From Pipra filicauda (Eukaryota; Chordata; Aves; Passeriformes; Pipridae), in NCBI RefSeq assembly GCF_003945595.2, contig NW_024104620.1:4537973-4601972 (forward strand): a DNA stretch of 64,000 bases. The letters are read 5' to 3'. Of this stretch, positions 10,301-21,384 are shown piece by piece. How positions within the stretch are numbered: the first letter of the stretch is position 1; every line of letters starts with the position of its first letter. The translations under genes were made by a program, and so were the position numbers. The notes below the pieces were generated by a model, which worked only from the letters and a program-made list of their open reading frames with translations, searched no databases and was not told the origin of the DNA.

Positions 10301-13300
10301 ATCAGTTGTTCATCCCAAAGTAGCCAAGGGAACTACACAAATGTTGTATGGCCCAACCTGGACCTTAGGATTGGTGAGATGGCTCTAAAAAGTGTAGCCC
10401 AGAAATCCAGGGGAGTTTTATAACTAGTAAAGGGCCTGTACTTCCTCTGCCGGATTTGACAGCTTTGATTAAAAGCTGGGAGTAACTACTAAACAAATGA
10501 GTCATAAAACCAGTCACAAATCCCTTTTAGTTTCCCCTAATGTTCTTTGAGGACAGTTGGGAAGGATTGTCAATTGTAAAGCAGGGAGAGCAACAGCTCA
10601 TCAGATAAAAGGTCAGAGAGATTGTATCAGACAGCAGAGAGATCCCTTCAAGCACAACTTCAGAGAGGCAGGTGTGAGCCCAGCAACCCACAGGTTTTTC
10701 TGTGTCTGCAGCCCACAGGGCAGGATTTACAACAGACAGTTCAGAGCACGAGATAAGAACTTTTTTTTTTTTTGCCTCATCAGCAGGATAACTTGTGATG
10801 TGGTTTAATGTACTTCTCCTTTTTTTTTTCCCCTGTGTCTGCTCTTGCAGTGAAGTTCTGTGTTTTAAAAAGGCTCTCAAGTGCTTGTTTTAATGAAGTT
10901 GATCACAGCGACTACAAAAATGGGATGACAACACTTGATCTTTCTTCTTTTAATAAACAATTTAAATGAAAAATATATTTGATGAGAGCAAAGCCCTTTT
11001 TTTCCTTCATCAGATTTTAGTGCCAGCTCACATTTGCAAACAGGGTGATTTGTCATTGCCCATCCTCAGATACCTAAACTCAAGAAGACTTTTCTCTGCC
11101 TTCACATTCTCAGGAAATGTTCTTTTTGACACTGACCATTAAGGAGATTGGAAAAATCCTGTTTCTGATCACAACTAGATAAGAGATAAAATATTTCACA
11201 AGCTGCATAAGAAAACACTGGATTCCCTTTAAGTGATTGTTGAGAATGGGAAGTGTTAGTCTGCTTTGTCTGTAATGGGAAGACACAATGGATAATTAAC
11301 ATGTGTTCCAGTAAGGAGGAAGGATATTTTCATTACCACCCTCCCAGGACCTTGTTCCTGTTTTGATTTCTCCTTTTAGCAGTGATTTCTCCAAATGTCT
11401 GTAGATTATACATGCAACAATCTCTTCAGACTGCACAAAGCTGAGCAGTGTCACATCATTTTTAAACAGCCCCTTGCTGCTGATCTAGCAGGAAACTCCT
11501 ACACTTGTCCTACCTAACAGGAGCCTTTTTCCTTTGAGGAATGTGTTTTTCCCTTTGAAAACAGTTAGCAATTATCAAATATTGTGACATTTGTTCACTG
11601 AAGTCACTGAGCTGTGCCGATCAGCGTGAGCTGTAGGCACCCTGTATTTCATGACTGTTCCTCCTGCATTTGACCTGCATTTTTGCCACTTTTTCACAAG
11701 CAGCAGTGCAGTTTTTGCAGACATCATTTTCAAAACATCAGGGCCTTTCTCATTCACTAAGTATCTGGGAAGATTAGAGCCTTTCTCCTTTCCTTTGGTG
11801 AAACAGGTCATTTTTAACACAGCCCACTTGGCAGAAAATGCTTCTCCCACAAACCCACAGGCAAGAATTTGGGATTCGCTGGTGTTGGTTGAGTGATGGC
11901 AGCTGAGGACAAAGCTCCCAGCCCTTAGGTTTGGGGGATGCAGTAGTGAGTGGGTGTGATGCCAATCCCATTGCACTCTTTTGAACATAAAACCTGGAGA
12001 AATCACTTTGTTCTTTGTGACAGATCTTTGAAAAACAGAGGAGCCTCAAAATGGTCTCATAAGCTGCGTGTTCTCCTGCATCTGCTGTGTTCTGTTTCAT
12101 CAGGGCTCCATCAGTGCCCTGGTGAGGAAGGGGGTTGTAATTGCACTGGGTTTTAAGTATTTCTCTCTCTAATTCAGGGTCAGAATGGACTTGTGACTCA
12201 TGATTTCCCATTAATTTCTCCTAGGATTATTCATTGCCTTATACACCACAGTTTGCACAGTGCAAAGATCCCAGCACTGAATTCTATTTTGAAGAACTTA
12301 ATAAATGCTGCAGCCTGTGCCCTCCAGGTGGGTTCCAGTTCAAACTTTATGCAGCCAAATTCTGTCAATTTTCTTTGATTTTTTTTTGATGTTGTAATGC
12401 ATTCTGGCTGTCTGCTCTGAGCTGTCATGTCTTATACTCCAGGGGTAATTACTGGTGATCTGTAGTTAGCTAAACTTTTCATCTGCAGAAGGGTGGGCTT
12501 TTGGGTTGGGTTTTTTTGGAGGTAGTAATACTATTTGAATATTTATTAATAGAGGTTTTGAAACAAGTTTTAACTATGTTATTACGTAAGACACAGCAAG
12601 AAACTACCTTTTTTTTCATCATTACATGCTGAGCAAAGGAAATTTGTCGCCATAAATGCTGAGTTTCTGTCAGATCCAGAAGTACAAACAGGAAATCAGT
12701 ATTTGCTGAAGCGGCTGCAGTTGCTTGAATTAACTGACATTATCTAGAAATGTCTGTCAAACTTCCTTTGTTAAAAACATGATGGATGGAAGGTGGTAAT
12801 TCATACATGAAACCTTTTCCTGTTGTTTTATGTACTGTTCAGCACTACATCAGCCTAAATCATTAGCAGGATGTAGGATGCAGGATTTTAAGCTTCAGGT
12901 AAGTACATGGAAAAACAAAGTCTTTGGAAATAATTCATGTGGCTCATCTCCAGAGCCTCTTCTTTTGAAACACAGATTCTTCAGGCAGCTCCACAGATTT
13001 TTTCAGTGTTAATCCTGCTTTCTGAGTATGTTTTCCAGGATATTTCTGTAGAGGATATGAGGCACTGGCTTTTATATTCCTTCTCATTTCACAAGATAGG
13101 GAAATAGCAACTGAGATGTTTTCCTTTGTACTGTGGGAGCTGCATCTGAGGATATGCTGAGGGGTTTTCTTTAGGATTGGGGCTGCCTTGTTTTGAATGT
13201 GGCTGGAATTCACTGAACTGAACGTAGGAAAAGGGGTCAAATATGATAAACATAAATCAGAGTTAAATCTGATAGTGCCAGTGAAGGGAAAGGGTTCTAC

Positions 13301-16300
13301 AGCTGAAAATGAACCTTACCTTAAGCAATTCCAGTGAGATGCTTTCTCTGTTTTGGTTTCATTTATTTTTTTTTTTAATAGGTCAATACAAGACAGAGAG
13401 CTGCAGTCACACTGTGGACACCAAGTGCAAGCCCTGCAGACCCAACACCTACACAGCCATCTGGAATTGGTCCCCACAGTGCTTTGCCTGCTCACCACCC
13501 TGCAGGAAAGGTAGGCCTGGATTAGTAAAGAGCCACTTGTGACTTTAACAGCCTCCTCAAAGACTAGGCTTGGTTTAACCCAGTCGGTTCTCCTGGCAGG
13601 TTTTGTCTATCACTTGTATATCCTCATGCTTTTGGTAAGATTTGGGGATAAGAATCAAGGACAATTCTTGCAGGGGGCCCTGTCCCTTTTTCCTTCTAAG
13701 TCCTAAAAAGGGGACACTAACCTTATATTCTCAGAAACTTGGGCACTGCATCACTAAAATAGTTCCAATAGAATGAGTTCCTGCTTATAATGTCTGGTCA
13801 AGAGATCTTGAGACCTGGCATGCACAGGGGTAAATGGATAATTGCATTTCCAGTGTCCAGTTATTTCTTGACTCGTCTGCTGAAGTGACAACAGCAAACA
13901 CCAGCTGTGATATTCCTGTGTTGTTTTTATTTCTGGTTCTGGTCATTGAAGCAGCTTAGATAAGGCAGTACATTGTACCAACATCTGTACACTGGGCTGA
14001 TAGATCACATCATGAACAGACTCAGTCATGCTGTTCTCCACCATTTCTAAGGGAAACTGGTGTCAAAAATTACCTACTTGACTCACTGACAAGTAAGTTT
14101 TAGGGATACAGTCTAAGCTGTTCAAAGGATCTTTAGTCTCATCTAAACAGATAATCTTACAAAGCTGGTTAATTACAGTATGAAAATGTGTGTAGTAAAG
14201 TCTCCAAACACTTTAATACAGTTGCATGATGTGCTCAGGCTGCAAATCTCAGTTGTGGCCCCCAGGTACTGCAGTGATGAACACAGGCAACACAAATGTG
14301 CATATTTGGGGTTATGATAAAATATAACACAGCTGCAGGTGCAGAGTTTTAAGGTGCATTCTACAAATGCAAATTCTTCCTTGCCAAGAGAGAGAAAGAG
14401 AGAGGAAACTCTTCTGACAAGGTAGACATTGGAGCATATTGACATAACTGGTTTATGATGCTAAACTAGCCCAAAGCTGCAAAATTACCTTCAGCTTGTG
14501 GTATGTGAACAACATCTCATATTCACCCAAAACGTTGTAGGCTGTGATTTGGAATGTTGGTAATAACATCTTGCTTTATTCTTGTTTTAAAAAAAGGGCT
14601 TGTGGAGAATCAAACATGCACTCAGTCCCAGGACAGGATCTGTAGCTGCCCACCCCACAAGTACTGCGTTTCCAAAATAGAGGAGTACTGCAGAATGTGC
14701 AGAGTGCATAAAAAATGTGGCAGAGGGTACCGAGTTTCCAGAAGAGGTAATTTAATTTTGAACACTCTGCTTACTGAACTCTTACTCCACCCTAATTCCC
14801 TACAATTAGACACTCTTTTTAGTGGTTTTTTTTACATTCTTAGCAGGTAGGCACTAACCAGAGTGACAATATTCTCCAGAGGTACATCCAAGGGGATAAC
14901 ATGTTGCAGTCTTTTACTGCCATATATCATAGAGTTCCTAATTCAACTTAATCTTCCTTTGTTTTGCTCTACTGTGATTTATTCTGCAGAAGTGACTGAG
15001 GTTCAAGACCACTTAATTCCTCCTTAAATCCTTGAAACACAGTGCTTCAGGTGGAGTTTTGGGTACAGTGAATAATGATGACTCCATGTTGTCCTGCAGA
15101 ATTGACCTGGTTTTATTAGCTGATGGAGATCACCACTCTGATAATGTACAGTAAATAATGATGACTCCATGTTGTCCTGCAGAATTGACCTGGTTTTATT
15201 AGCTGATGGAGATTACCACTCTGATAATATATCTGTCTCAAGATGATAAATAATATTCAAAAATTCAAAACAGTAAATATTTTTAAGAAATCAGGGATCA
15301 TTTGAGAAGATGCAGAACTCCAACAGCAGGGGGTCAGTCTGTCAGGGACTAGTGAAAAAGCTCAGCTTTGTCTGCAGCACCACATTTGAATTACTGGTGG
15401 GGTTTTAGACTTTGAAAAAGATTGAACATCAGAGGCACCAAACCAACAGCTGATTAATTTTCTGAAGTGTGTTTGGGTTGGGTGCTTTAAGTGAATCTCT
15501 CCTGTGACAGTTCCAGGCTGTATTTTATGCACTGCCTCTGTAGCACTTCCAGGATCTACACAGACCTTGGTTATTCATTCTCTGGTCTCTCTGGTTTCTC
15601 ACCAGACTAACTGGAGTTTTCCTCTTTGTTTGAAGGGACAGACAGCGCAGACACAGAGTGCAAACCTTGTCCTCCTGGCACTTTCTCCCCTGAGGAATCC
15701 TACGACACCAGCTGCACACCCCACACAGTGTAAGCCACTGTGTCCCCCACAGCAGCCTTGCCTGTGCACAGGGTTTGCTGCCTTTCCCACCTTCTTTTTC
15801 TGTTTCTTGCAGTTGTAAATCAGTGGCTGTTCCTGGGAACAGCAGGAATGACACCGTTTGCAGCGACTCAGGAACAGCCACAGTTCTACCTCACACCATC
15901 CTGAACCTGCTCCTGACCCAAAGCTCAGCTCCCCACAGACCTGAAATAATAACTCGACCCATCATGTTAAACTCTGTGCCTGACCTGTCTCCCACCATTG
16001 GTGAGCTTTAACTCATTTAAGGTCAATTTTGTCTGCCCAGGAACCAAGTTTATATTAAGTTCTCAGTTTCTTTGTAAAACCAATTACCTGTACCCAAACA
16101 GAACCTCAGAAGAGCTGAATTAATTCAATATGACACTGCTTGTTGTGAGTTGCATTTTTACCTTTGCATCTGCACTACCCCCATGTGTTCTACAGCCCTT
16201 GGAATTCTGGAAATGTTTCTAAAAATCCCCAAACTAGTTAAAAGAAGGCATTTCCTGAGAATTGCTGCTGTAGCTGGTAGAAAAGGTTGTATCTTAGACT

Positions 16301-18937
16301 CTGGGCTGAGGCAAACCTGACTTGATAAACCTCCTGGTGAGAGGTCTTTGGAGCCTTCTGGCAGCCTTTCCCCAGACAGGATTCTCAAGTGGAGGAGTGT
16401 TCTCTCCTGTTCACAGCCCATCCAGAAGACAGAGATGTTTAGGAGCATTCCAGGCTGCCTGGCCTGTATTTAACAAATTCTTGTATCTGACCATAGAGGC
16501 GTCAAATGTGAATGTCACACACCTGATATTTGTGAATATCAGGTACCCATGGACAGAAGCTACAAGACTACCTTTTTCTAATTCGATCCTTTGTCAGATC
16601 AACTTGCTAAATAGATCCTCTTTTTTTATTTATTTTCAGGAGCAGTAGCAGGACCATTGTTACTGGTCGTGATAATTGCTATTCTGGGTTATTGCTTAGT
16701 CTCTAACAAAAAAGGTAAGACTCATGAAGTGAAAACAAGCAAATCTGTAAACACTGGAAAAAGTGTCACCTTGTTTCCCACTAATCTGAGCCTGGTGGTT
16801 GACTGAAGTTAATGCCTCAGAAGATGCCAGCTCTCTTCAAACCTGTCTTGTTCCTCAGATTTTAGATAATTGTCTAAAGACACAACACCCTCATGGAGTT
16901 GGACAAGTGTGCAACAGTTGTGCTTCTGCTGGAGCTTGTTAAATATGTTGTGCTTCATTTAAATATTAGATATGATCAGGTGTTCTCATTAAACCGACAT
17001 GACTGTAGTGTATGGCCATCAATACCTTTCCTCATTGACACTATGCTATAAAAATTAGGAATTCATTGCAGAGGCTCCTCTTTGCTTGCTGGCTAAATTT
17101 AAGTCACCTTCCAAGATTAATATAATACAGCTTTCAGTATTTTCAAGCTGTGTGTAAATGTACATTAGGAGTTTATTCTGGGATCAGGGGATATCACTCA
17201 GACTAGTTCAGAGTGCAGCTTTTGCAGCAGATTTGGGTGCTCATGAATGTCTTTGCTCACTTGCAGCCCCTGTGTTCTCTGCACCAGCTACAGAGGCAGA
17301 TTTGGTGAGTGCCACCATCCTTTCCATCTCTTCCACCTCTTTAAAAATTGTACAGAAATCATGCAGTCTTATTTAATTTTAAGTAATAAAAAACTGCACA
17401 GCAGAAAGACAACTGGAGTGAGAATGGGATGGTTTGGTCCCCAGGCCAGGTGTAAAATGCACTTTACATAGCCCACATAATACACTCTCCTCACTTTATT
17501 AGCAGTAAAACACAGATGGGGGCAGAAAACCAGATTTTAGAGCCTTTGTTCTCTAGATAATCAGTGTGGTGCTGTGGGTGCCTTCAGGAGACAAGTTCAT
17601 TTTGTTGAACCCCTAATGAGCTGATATGAATTTAGTTAAAGTCATCACTATGCAGATAGAAATTACCATAGAATGGCTTGGGTTTGAAGAGACCTTAAAC
17701 TCATCTAGTTCCAAACATCAGTGGTTTCTTTAGCTGCCTAAGGACTGACCAGTTCTCTGTTAGTATGTTGGGGTTTTTTAAATACTAATTTTTTGCATTT
17801 CTCTGCAAATGTTCCAGCCTTTTCCCCTCACAGAAAAACAGTGTGACAAAAAAGTGAGAGAGACAGGATTGCAGAACTCCAGCAACTCTGAACAGGAGGA
17901 ACAGCATCTCTTGGGAACTTCTGGGTCCAGCAGTGGCAACCTGAATAATCCAACTGCAAGAGTCAGCGTAGAAAGTAAAAAAAATGATGAAAAGAGAAAA
18001 CCAGAAGGATTTCAGCAGCAACATCCACCTGCAGAAAGTTCTAAACTCCACAGCGGAGACAGACACAGCTCTGCGAGTTCAGGTAGGAATGGTTCAGAAT
18101 GATCCAGAACCCCTTGAAATTTGTTTACCAATTATGAGCCTTTTTAGCAGTTTAAATGGCAGGATAAAACATGAGACCCCTGTTGAGCAGAGAGGAAAAT
18201 TTAGTAACTTTTGAAAAGAAAAAGTGGTTGTTTTAAGCTGTCACCCTGAGACAGTAGAGAGGTGGTGGTTCGGTGAAGTAACAGGTATTTGTGGGGCAGG
18301 GGATCAGGTGGTCAGCACTCACCTGTGAGTGGCAGTAGGAGCCAAAGGGAGCAGTAAGAAAACATTGTCAAAACCATCTGAAATGGCAACAGATGGGCAG
18401 GGAATTGTTTGTGATCCAGGGCTCTGCCTTGATTTTTGTAGCCTTTTTATTTCTGAGGTGATGTGGATTTTATGGCACCATAAAAACCCACCAAAATTTA
18501 CAGAACCAAATCCACCAGCTTGACCAAACTAAGGGAAGCAAGAGGATATTTAGTATCTATCTTAACTATGAGTCAAAGAAGTGGACAAAGAATCCAGAAC
18601 CCGTTCTGGGTTTCATTTTTCCATGTTTAATGTGTTTTCTGTTTATTTGACAGAACATTCTGGTAACGGAGGAACGCAGGTGAATGTGACTTGTATTGTC
18701 AAAGTCTGTAGCCCAGACTGCAGTTCCCAGTGCCCAGAGCAGATGGATTATGGAAACACTCCCTCTTATTCCCCAACAGGGGAAGAAACTCCCCTTTCAA
18801 AAGAAGAAAATCCCTCGAAAAGTGAAACTGAAGTTCACATCTCGGTGGAAAATGAGGACAATTTACTTCAAGAGTTACTTCCAGAAGAAAAGAAGGTTCC
18901 TCTGGGTATTCAAGATGCTGGGATGAAAACCAGTTAG
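7081..18937 (+). CDS. TNFRSF1B: TNFRSF1B (TNF receptor 2), complete, 10 exons
   Basis: Receptor for TNF and lymphotoxin-alpha on the surface of immune and endothelial cells; it recruits TRAF2 rather than a death domain. Exons: 7081-7134, 12225-12327, 13382-13510, 14597-14746, 15636-15729, 15813-16000, 16640-16714, 17267-17304, 17818-18082, 18654-18937. They sum to 1380 nt, an open frame of 459 residues plus TAG, against 461 in human, with the same exon count. Layout: signal peptide 1-18, cysteine-rich domains about 31-190, stalk to about 239, one hydrophobic membrane segment about 240-262, then a tail of about 195 residues with no death domain. Conserved landmarks are the TYTAIWNW stretch, EQHLL, GTQVNVTCIV, SKEE (414-417) and the final DAGMK. 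I chose the start because it opens a hydrophobic leader in a CpG island and ends in the phase exon 2 needs. Confidence 0.97.
7135..12224 (+). other. TNFRSF1B: TNFRSF1B intron 1 (5.1 kb)
   Basis: The first 400 bp continues the CpG island and a pyrimidine-rich 18-mer repeat. A short TA run lies near 9609-9621 and T-runs near 10762 and 10822. The rest is unique-looking AT-rich sequence with no gene-like frame. Confidence 0.7.
7315..7500. repeat. Degenerate 18-bp pyrimidine-rich minisatellite
   Basis: About ten imperfect copies of a unit like CCCCTTGTCACCTGTCTG at the 5' end of TNFRSF1B intron 1. The strand asymmetry (C/T-rich on +) keeps several frames open, so long spurious frames occur here. 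Confidence 0.8.
12225..12327 (+). CDS. TNFRSF1B: TNFRSF1B exon 2, start of cysteine-rich domain 1
   Basis: AG acceptor in CTCCTAG; phase 0 in, one base left over. It reads DYSLPYTPQFAQCKDPS and ends NKCCSLCPP, aligning with the human [21 protein letters not shown] stretch (C31, C46, C47, C50). This is the least obvious exon; it is recognised by the CCSxC pattern and phase fit. Confidence 0.9.
13382..13510 (+). CDS. TNFRSF1B: TNFRSF1B exon 3, CRD1/CRD2
   Basis: Acceptor after a long T-run. It encodes GQYKTESCSHTVDTKC, closing CRD1, then CKPCRPNTYTAIWNWSPQC, opening CRD2. The tyrosine-threonine...tryptophan-asparagine-tryptophan stretch is a TNFR2 signature. Confidence 0.96.
14597..14746 (+). 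CDS. TNFRSF1B: TNFRSF1B exon 4, CRD2/CRD3
   Basis: Encodes LVENQTCTQSQDRICSC, then HKYCVSKIEEYCRMC and KKCGRGYRVSR. It aligns with human [22 protein letters not shown] and following, with all cysteines kept. The acceptor is unusual: seven A residues directly precede the AG, and the pyrimidine tract sits further upstream. Confidence 0.95.
15064..15229. repeat. 83-bp tandem duplication in TNFRSF1B intron 4
   Basis: Two adjacent copies (15064-15146 and 15147-15229) of a segment starting TACAGTRAATAATGATGACT. They differ at only a few positions, so the duplication is recent. Confidence 0.93.
15636..15729 (+). CDS. TNFRSF1B: TNFRSF1B exon 5, CRD4 first half
   Basis: Encodes GTDSAD-TECKPCPPGTFSPEES and SCTPHT. 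Two bases remain at the donor, where two overlapping GT sites exist (15728 and 15730). The second (GTAAGC) keeps frame with exon 6. The intron that follows is only 83 bp. Confidence 0.94.
15813..16000 (+). CDS. TNFRSF1B: TNFRSF1B exon 6, CRD4 end and stalk
   Basis: Begins CKSVAVPGNSRNDTVC, finishing CRD4, and continues into a proline/serine/threonine-containing stalk with no cysteine after the final CSDSG. This stalk is where TNFR2 is shed by metalloproteases in mammals; that role here is inferred. Confidence 0.94.
16640..16714 (+). CDS. TNFRSF1B: TNFRSF1B exon 7, membrane segment
   Basis: Encodes AVAGPLLLVVIIAILGYCLV followed by SNKK. This is the single transmembrane helix with a basic stop-transfer end. 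Confidence 0.95.
17267..17304 (+). CDS. TNFRSF1B: TNFRSF1B exon 8, juxtamembrane
   Basis: 38-nt exon (PVFSAPATEADL) between a CACTTGCAG acceptor and GTGAGT donor. Its sequence is poorly conserved, but the size and phase exactly bridge exons 7 and 9. Confidence 0.88.
17666..17716 (-). mobile_element. CR1 3'-end remnant, antisense
   Basis: CCATAGAATGGCTTGGGTTT, then GAAGAGACCTTAAACTCATC and TAGTTCCAA. This is the reverse complement of the usual avian CR1 tail, so the element points to the minus strand. Only the last ~50 bp survive. Confidence 0.75.
17818..18082 (+). CDS. TNFRSF1B: TNFRSF1B exon 9, cytoplasmic tail
   Basis: Phase 0 start at PFPLTEKQC; contains EQEEQHLLGTSGSSSG, matching human EQQHLLITAPSSSS, and ends in a serine-rich stretch. 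The region is hydrophilic and probably disordered. Confidence 0.94.
18654..18937 (+). CDS. TNFRSF1B: TNFRSF1B exon 10, TRAF2-binding tail and stop
   Basis: Opens EHSGNGGTQVNVTCIV, one of the most conserved stretches of TNFR2, and includes PLSKEEN (TRAF2-type SKEE motif). It ends PLGIQDAGMKTS with TAG at 18935-18937; human ends PLGVPDAGMKPS. Confidence 0.97.
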
Positions 18938-20572
18938 AGGAAATTACAGATCATACACTGACTGACTGATAAAATTAATCATTTTCTAATGTCTTATAAA
19001 ACAAATGTTATGGCAAATGTAGCATTCCTGCAGAGACTTGAAATCTCAGACAAATACAGACCCTGATGCTTTAGAGGTTTTTAAGCTTTGAGAGCTGAAG
19101 GAAGATCTTTGCAGTTTAAAAATTTGAATGCTTTTTCTTTTAAATTGAATGGCCAATTCTTCCCTTTCTTCTTTGATACCCTAGAAAGACCTTTACCAGG
19201 TTGGAAAAGGAACATTTTTCTAATTGTATGCCATTAATTTTCCACCTGAGACTTCTTGTCATGATAATTTGGGTTCAGGTGTCCAGAACATTCCTGTGAC
19301 CAGCACTTCCAAGGGACTGGAGTTAAATTATCATTCAGTCAATGCTCAGGAATTATCCATTTGAATTCAATTTTAAAACTATTGCATTCCATTTCCCAAA
19401 CCAGATCTTCATGGACATATTTCCCCTCATCCTCCTGGATATTTCTTTTATTATTACAGTTTGCCTTTGCTCATTATCAGACCAAATTTCTCCAGTATAA
19501 GTACACACAGGATATCAAGAAGTGAAATCTTTTACACGAGCTTTTTTTACTAAATTACAACTATTATGTCTAAACAACAGAATTTCATTGCCTGTACATA
19601 GTTCATTTTGTTTTAGAAGAGAAAAATGAGATTGAACAGTTGTTTTGGAGTAGAAGTAAGTTCCTTTTACTGACAGCTCTAGAGTGTGTCACCTTGTGTC
19701 CTGGCTGATGTAACATGTTCCCTGATCGATTCTGACCTCATTGTTGAGCTTAACCATAAACCCAAAATATTTTCCCTGTGTTCCAGTGAATATTAGAGCA
19801 GATCCATGTGATTATCTTTCCAAACATCTCCTGCCTGCTGCCCTCAGGAAAAGGCCTCTCAAAGATGGCACAGCATCATCTGTGATAAATGGCATTGACT
19901 CAAACCTCAGAACCTGAAAATCCTGTTCCACTTCACTGCCTGCTGACGCTGAAGCTCCAACCACCTCTGGCAGAAAACTACTGGGGCTTCTTCTTGAATC
20001 AGGTCTTGGGGTTTGGAAGCCAGTCTTTAGGAACCCACTTCCCATAATTATATTTTACAGCCTGTGACTTAACTGACAATTGTGGTGGCTGTGTTCAACC
20101 AGGATGTGCAGCCCAGTGTCTGAGTCACACCACAGCGAAGTCATCCAGTGGGCACAAATCTTATCTTTTATGCCATAAACCCACTGCTGGACTGGAGGAT
20201 CCCTGTGCTTCCAACTGAACTGTCTTATTCTACCTCAGAAATTAAACACAGTGGTTATTTCTGAGGCCTTAGACTGAAAAGGGATGTCTGGGAATATAAT
20301 TTTTTCTACTGCTACAGAGGAGAATTCGGGTTTGGAAAATACGAATTTTAAACTTCCACAAAAATTACAAATTTTAAACTCCCACTAAAGCTCTGAGGTT
20401 ACTCGGTTCTGGAACTGAGAACGCACAAACAGGTCTATAGTTCTGCTATGAGAAAACCTTTTACAACTTTTACAGCTGTATCTTAAACTTGCACTTGAAG
20501 GTAATTTTCAGGGAAGACTTTCAAAATGGGCACGCTCAAATTATTAACAAAACTGAAGGATTTAGGCAAGAA

Positions 20573-20578
20573 AATAAA
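20573..20578 (+). terminator. TNFRSF1B: Candidate poly(A) signal of TNFRSF1B
   Basis: AATAAA about 1.64 kb after the stop. The alternative is ATTAAA at 20889-20894; transcript ends would be needed to choose. Confidence 0.4.
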
Positions 20579-20888
20579 CTTATTTTATCCAGCACTTTGA
20601 ACCTCTTGCACTGTGGTATTTTCAGCACAATTTTTTGTTGGCTCCCAATATTGGGGCCACGTTGAAGCACCAGAGGAAGATTTTTGTTTTAAAAACATTA
20701 AAAAGGAGGATCCTGTTACAGCGGTTAATTTACAGGGTTTCCAAATTAAGGAGCTGCTTGACAGAAGGAAAATTATGCTTAAGTGGGGAAAAATGAGCTT
20801 GAATTTGCTTATAAAATGTAAAAAGACTCCAAATGCAAAACTATGAATTTTTATACATATGTGTATTTTCAAGTTTTCTGAGCTCTTT

Positions 20889-20894
20889 ATTAAA
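20889..20894 (+). terminator. TNFRSF1B: Alternative poly(A) signal (ATTAAA)
   Basis: ATTAAA followed by TG/T-rich sequence, the last plausible hexamer before the VPS13D CpG island. Confidence 0.3.
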
Positions 20895-21299
20895 CACAAC
20901 TGTATTTTATTAGTATTCAAATAATGAAATATTGTGATGGTATTTTACTCAGAAGCAATGGTGAGCCTTGCAGGCAAACGCCTCAAAGGTTTTGAAAATT
21001 ATTTGTGTTTAAACAACAGCCGGTCCTGCCTATGTGGACTTAAAACGAGCCGCGTGGAGACGAACTTGCCTCAGTTTGGGTAAGAAAGATTAAAAAAAGC
21101 CCAGTGATTCTAGTTAACACCCATTTCTGGTGCCGGTAGAAATGACATTTGACACTTTTCAGCCCCAAACCTCGCTGTTTACAGCCCATTTTCCCGCGCG
21201 GCGCCGTGAGGGGGGGCCCGGCCCCGCCCAGCAGGGGGCGGTGCCGAGCCCCGCCCCCGTTACCGGGCCCCGCCCTCAGGGGGGGCGTTCCCGGCGCCC

Positions 21300-21384
21300 C
21301 AATCGATCGCTCGGCGCTCCCGCACCCCGGGCGCGCCCCCGCGACCGCCCGGCGCGTGCCCGCCGCCCCCCGCCCGCAGCGCAG
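21300..21384 (+). other. VPS13D: Probable non-coding exon 1 of VPS13D
   Basis: A good donor, CGCAG|GTGGGT, at 21385 inside the CpG island, and no suitable start codon in frame with exon 2. Mammalian VPS13D also has a non-coding first exon. The 5' boundary is a guess. Confidence 0.4.

Larger units (their letters stand above)
12328..15635 (+). other. TNFRSF1B: TNFRSF1B introns 2-4
   Basis: Introns 12328-13381, 13511-14596 and 14747-15635. The only structure I see is an 83-bp tandem duplication in intron 4, listed separately. Confidence 0.65.
16001..18653 (+). other. TNFRSF1B: TNFRSF1B introns 6-9
   Basis: Introns 16001-16639, 16715-17266, 17305-17817 and 18083-18653. Apart from a CR1 remnant in intron 8, nothing distinctive is visible. 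Confidence 0.6.
18938..20894 (+). other. TNFRSF1B: TNFRSF1B 3' UTR and downstream DNA (extent uncertain)
   Basis: About 2 kb of non-coding sequence after the stop, similar in scale to the long 3' UTR of mammalian TNFR2. Candidate poly(A) hexamers lie at 20573 and 20889. No gene-like frame on either strand. Confidence 0.5.
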
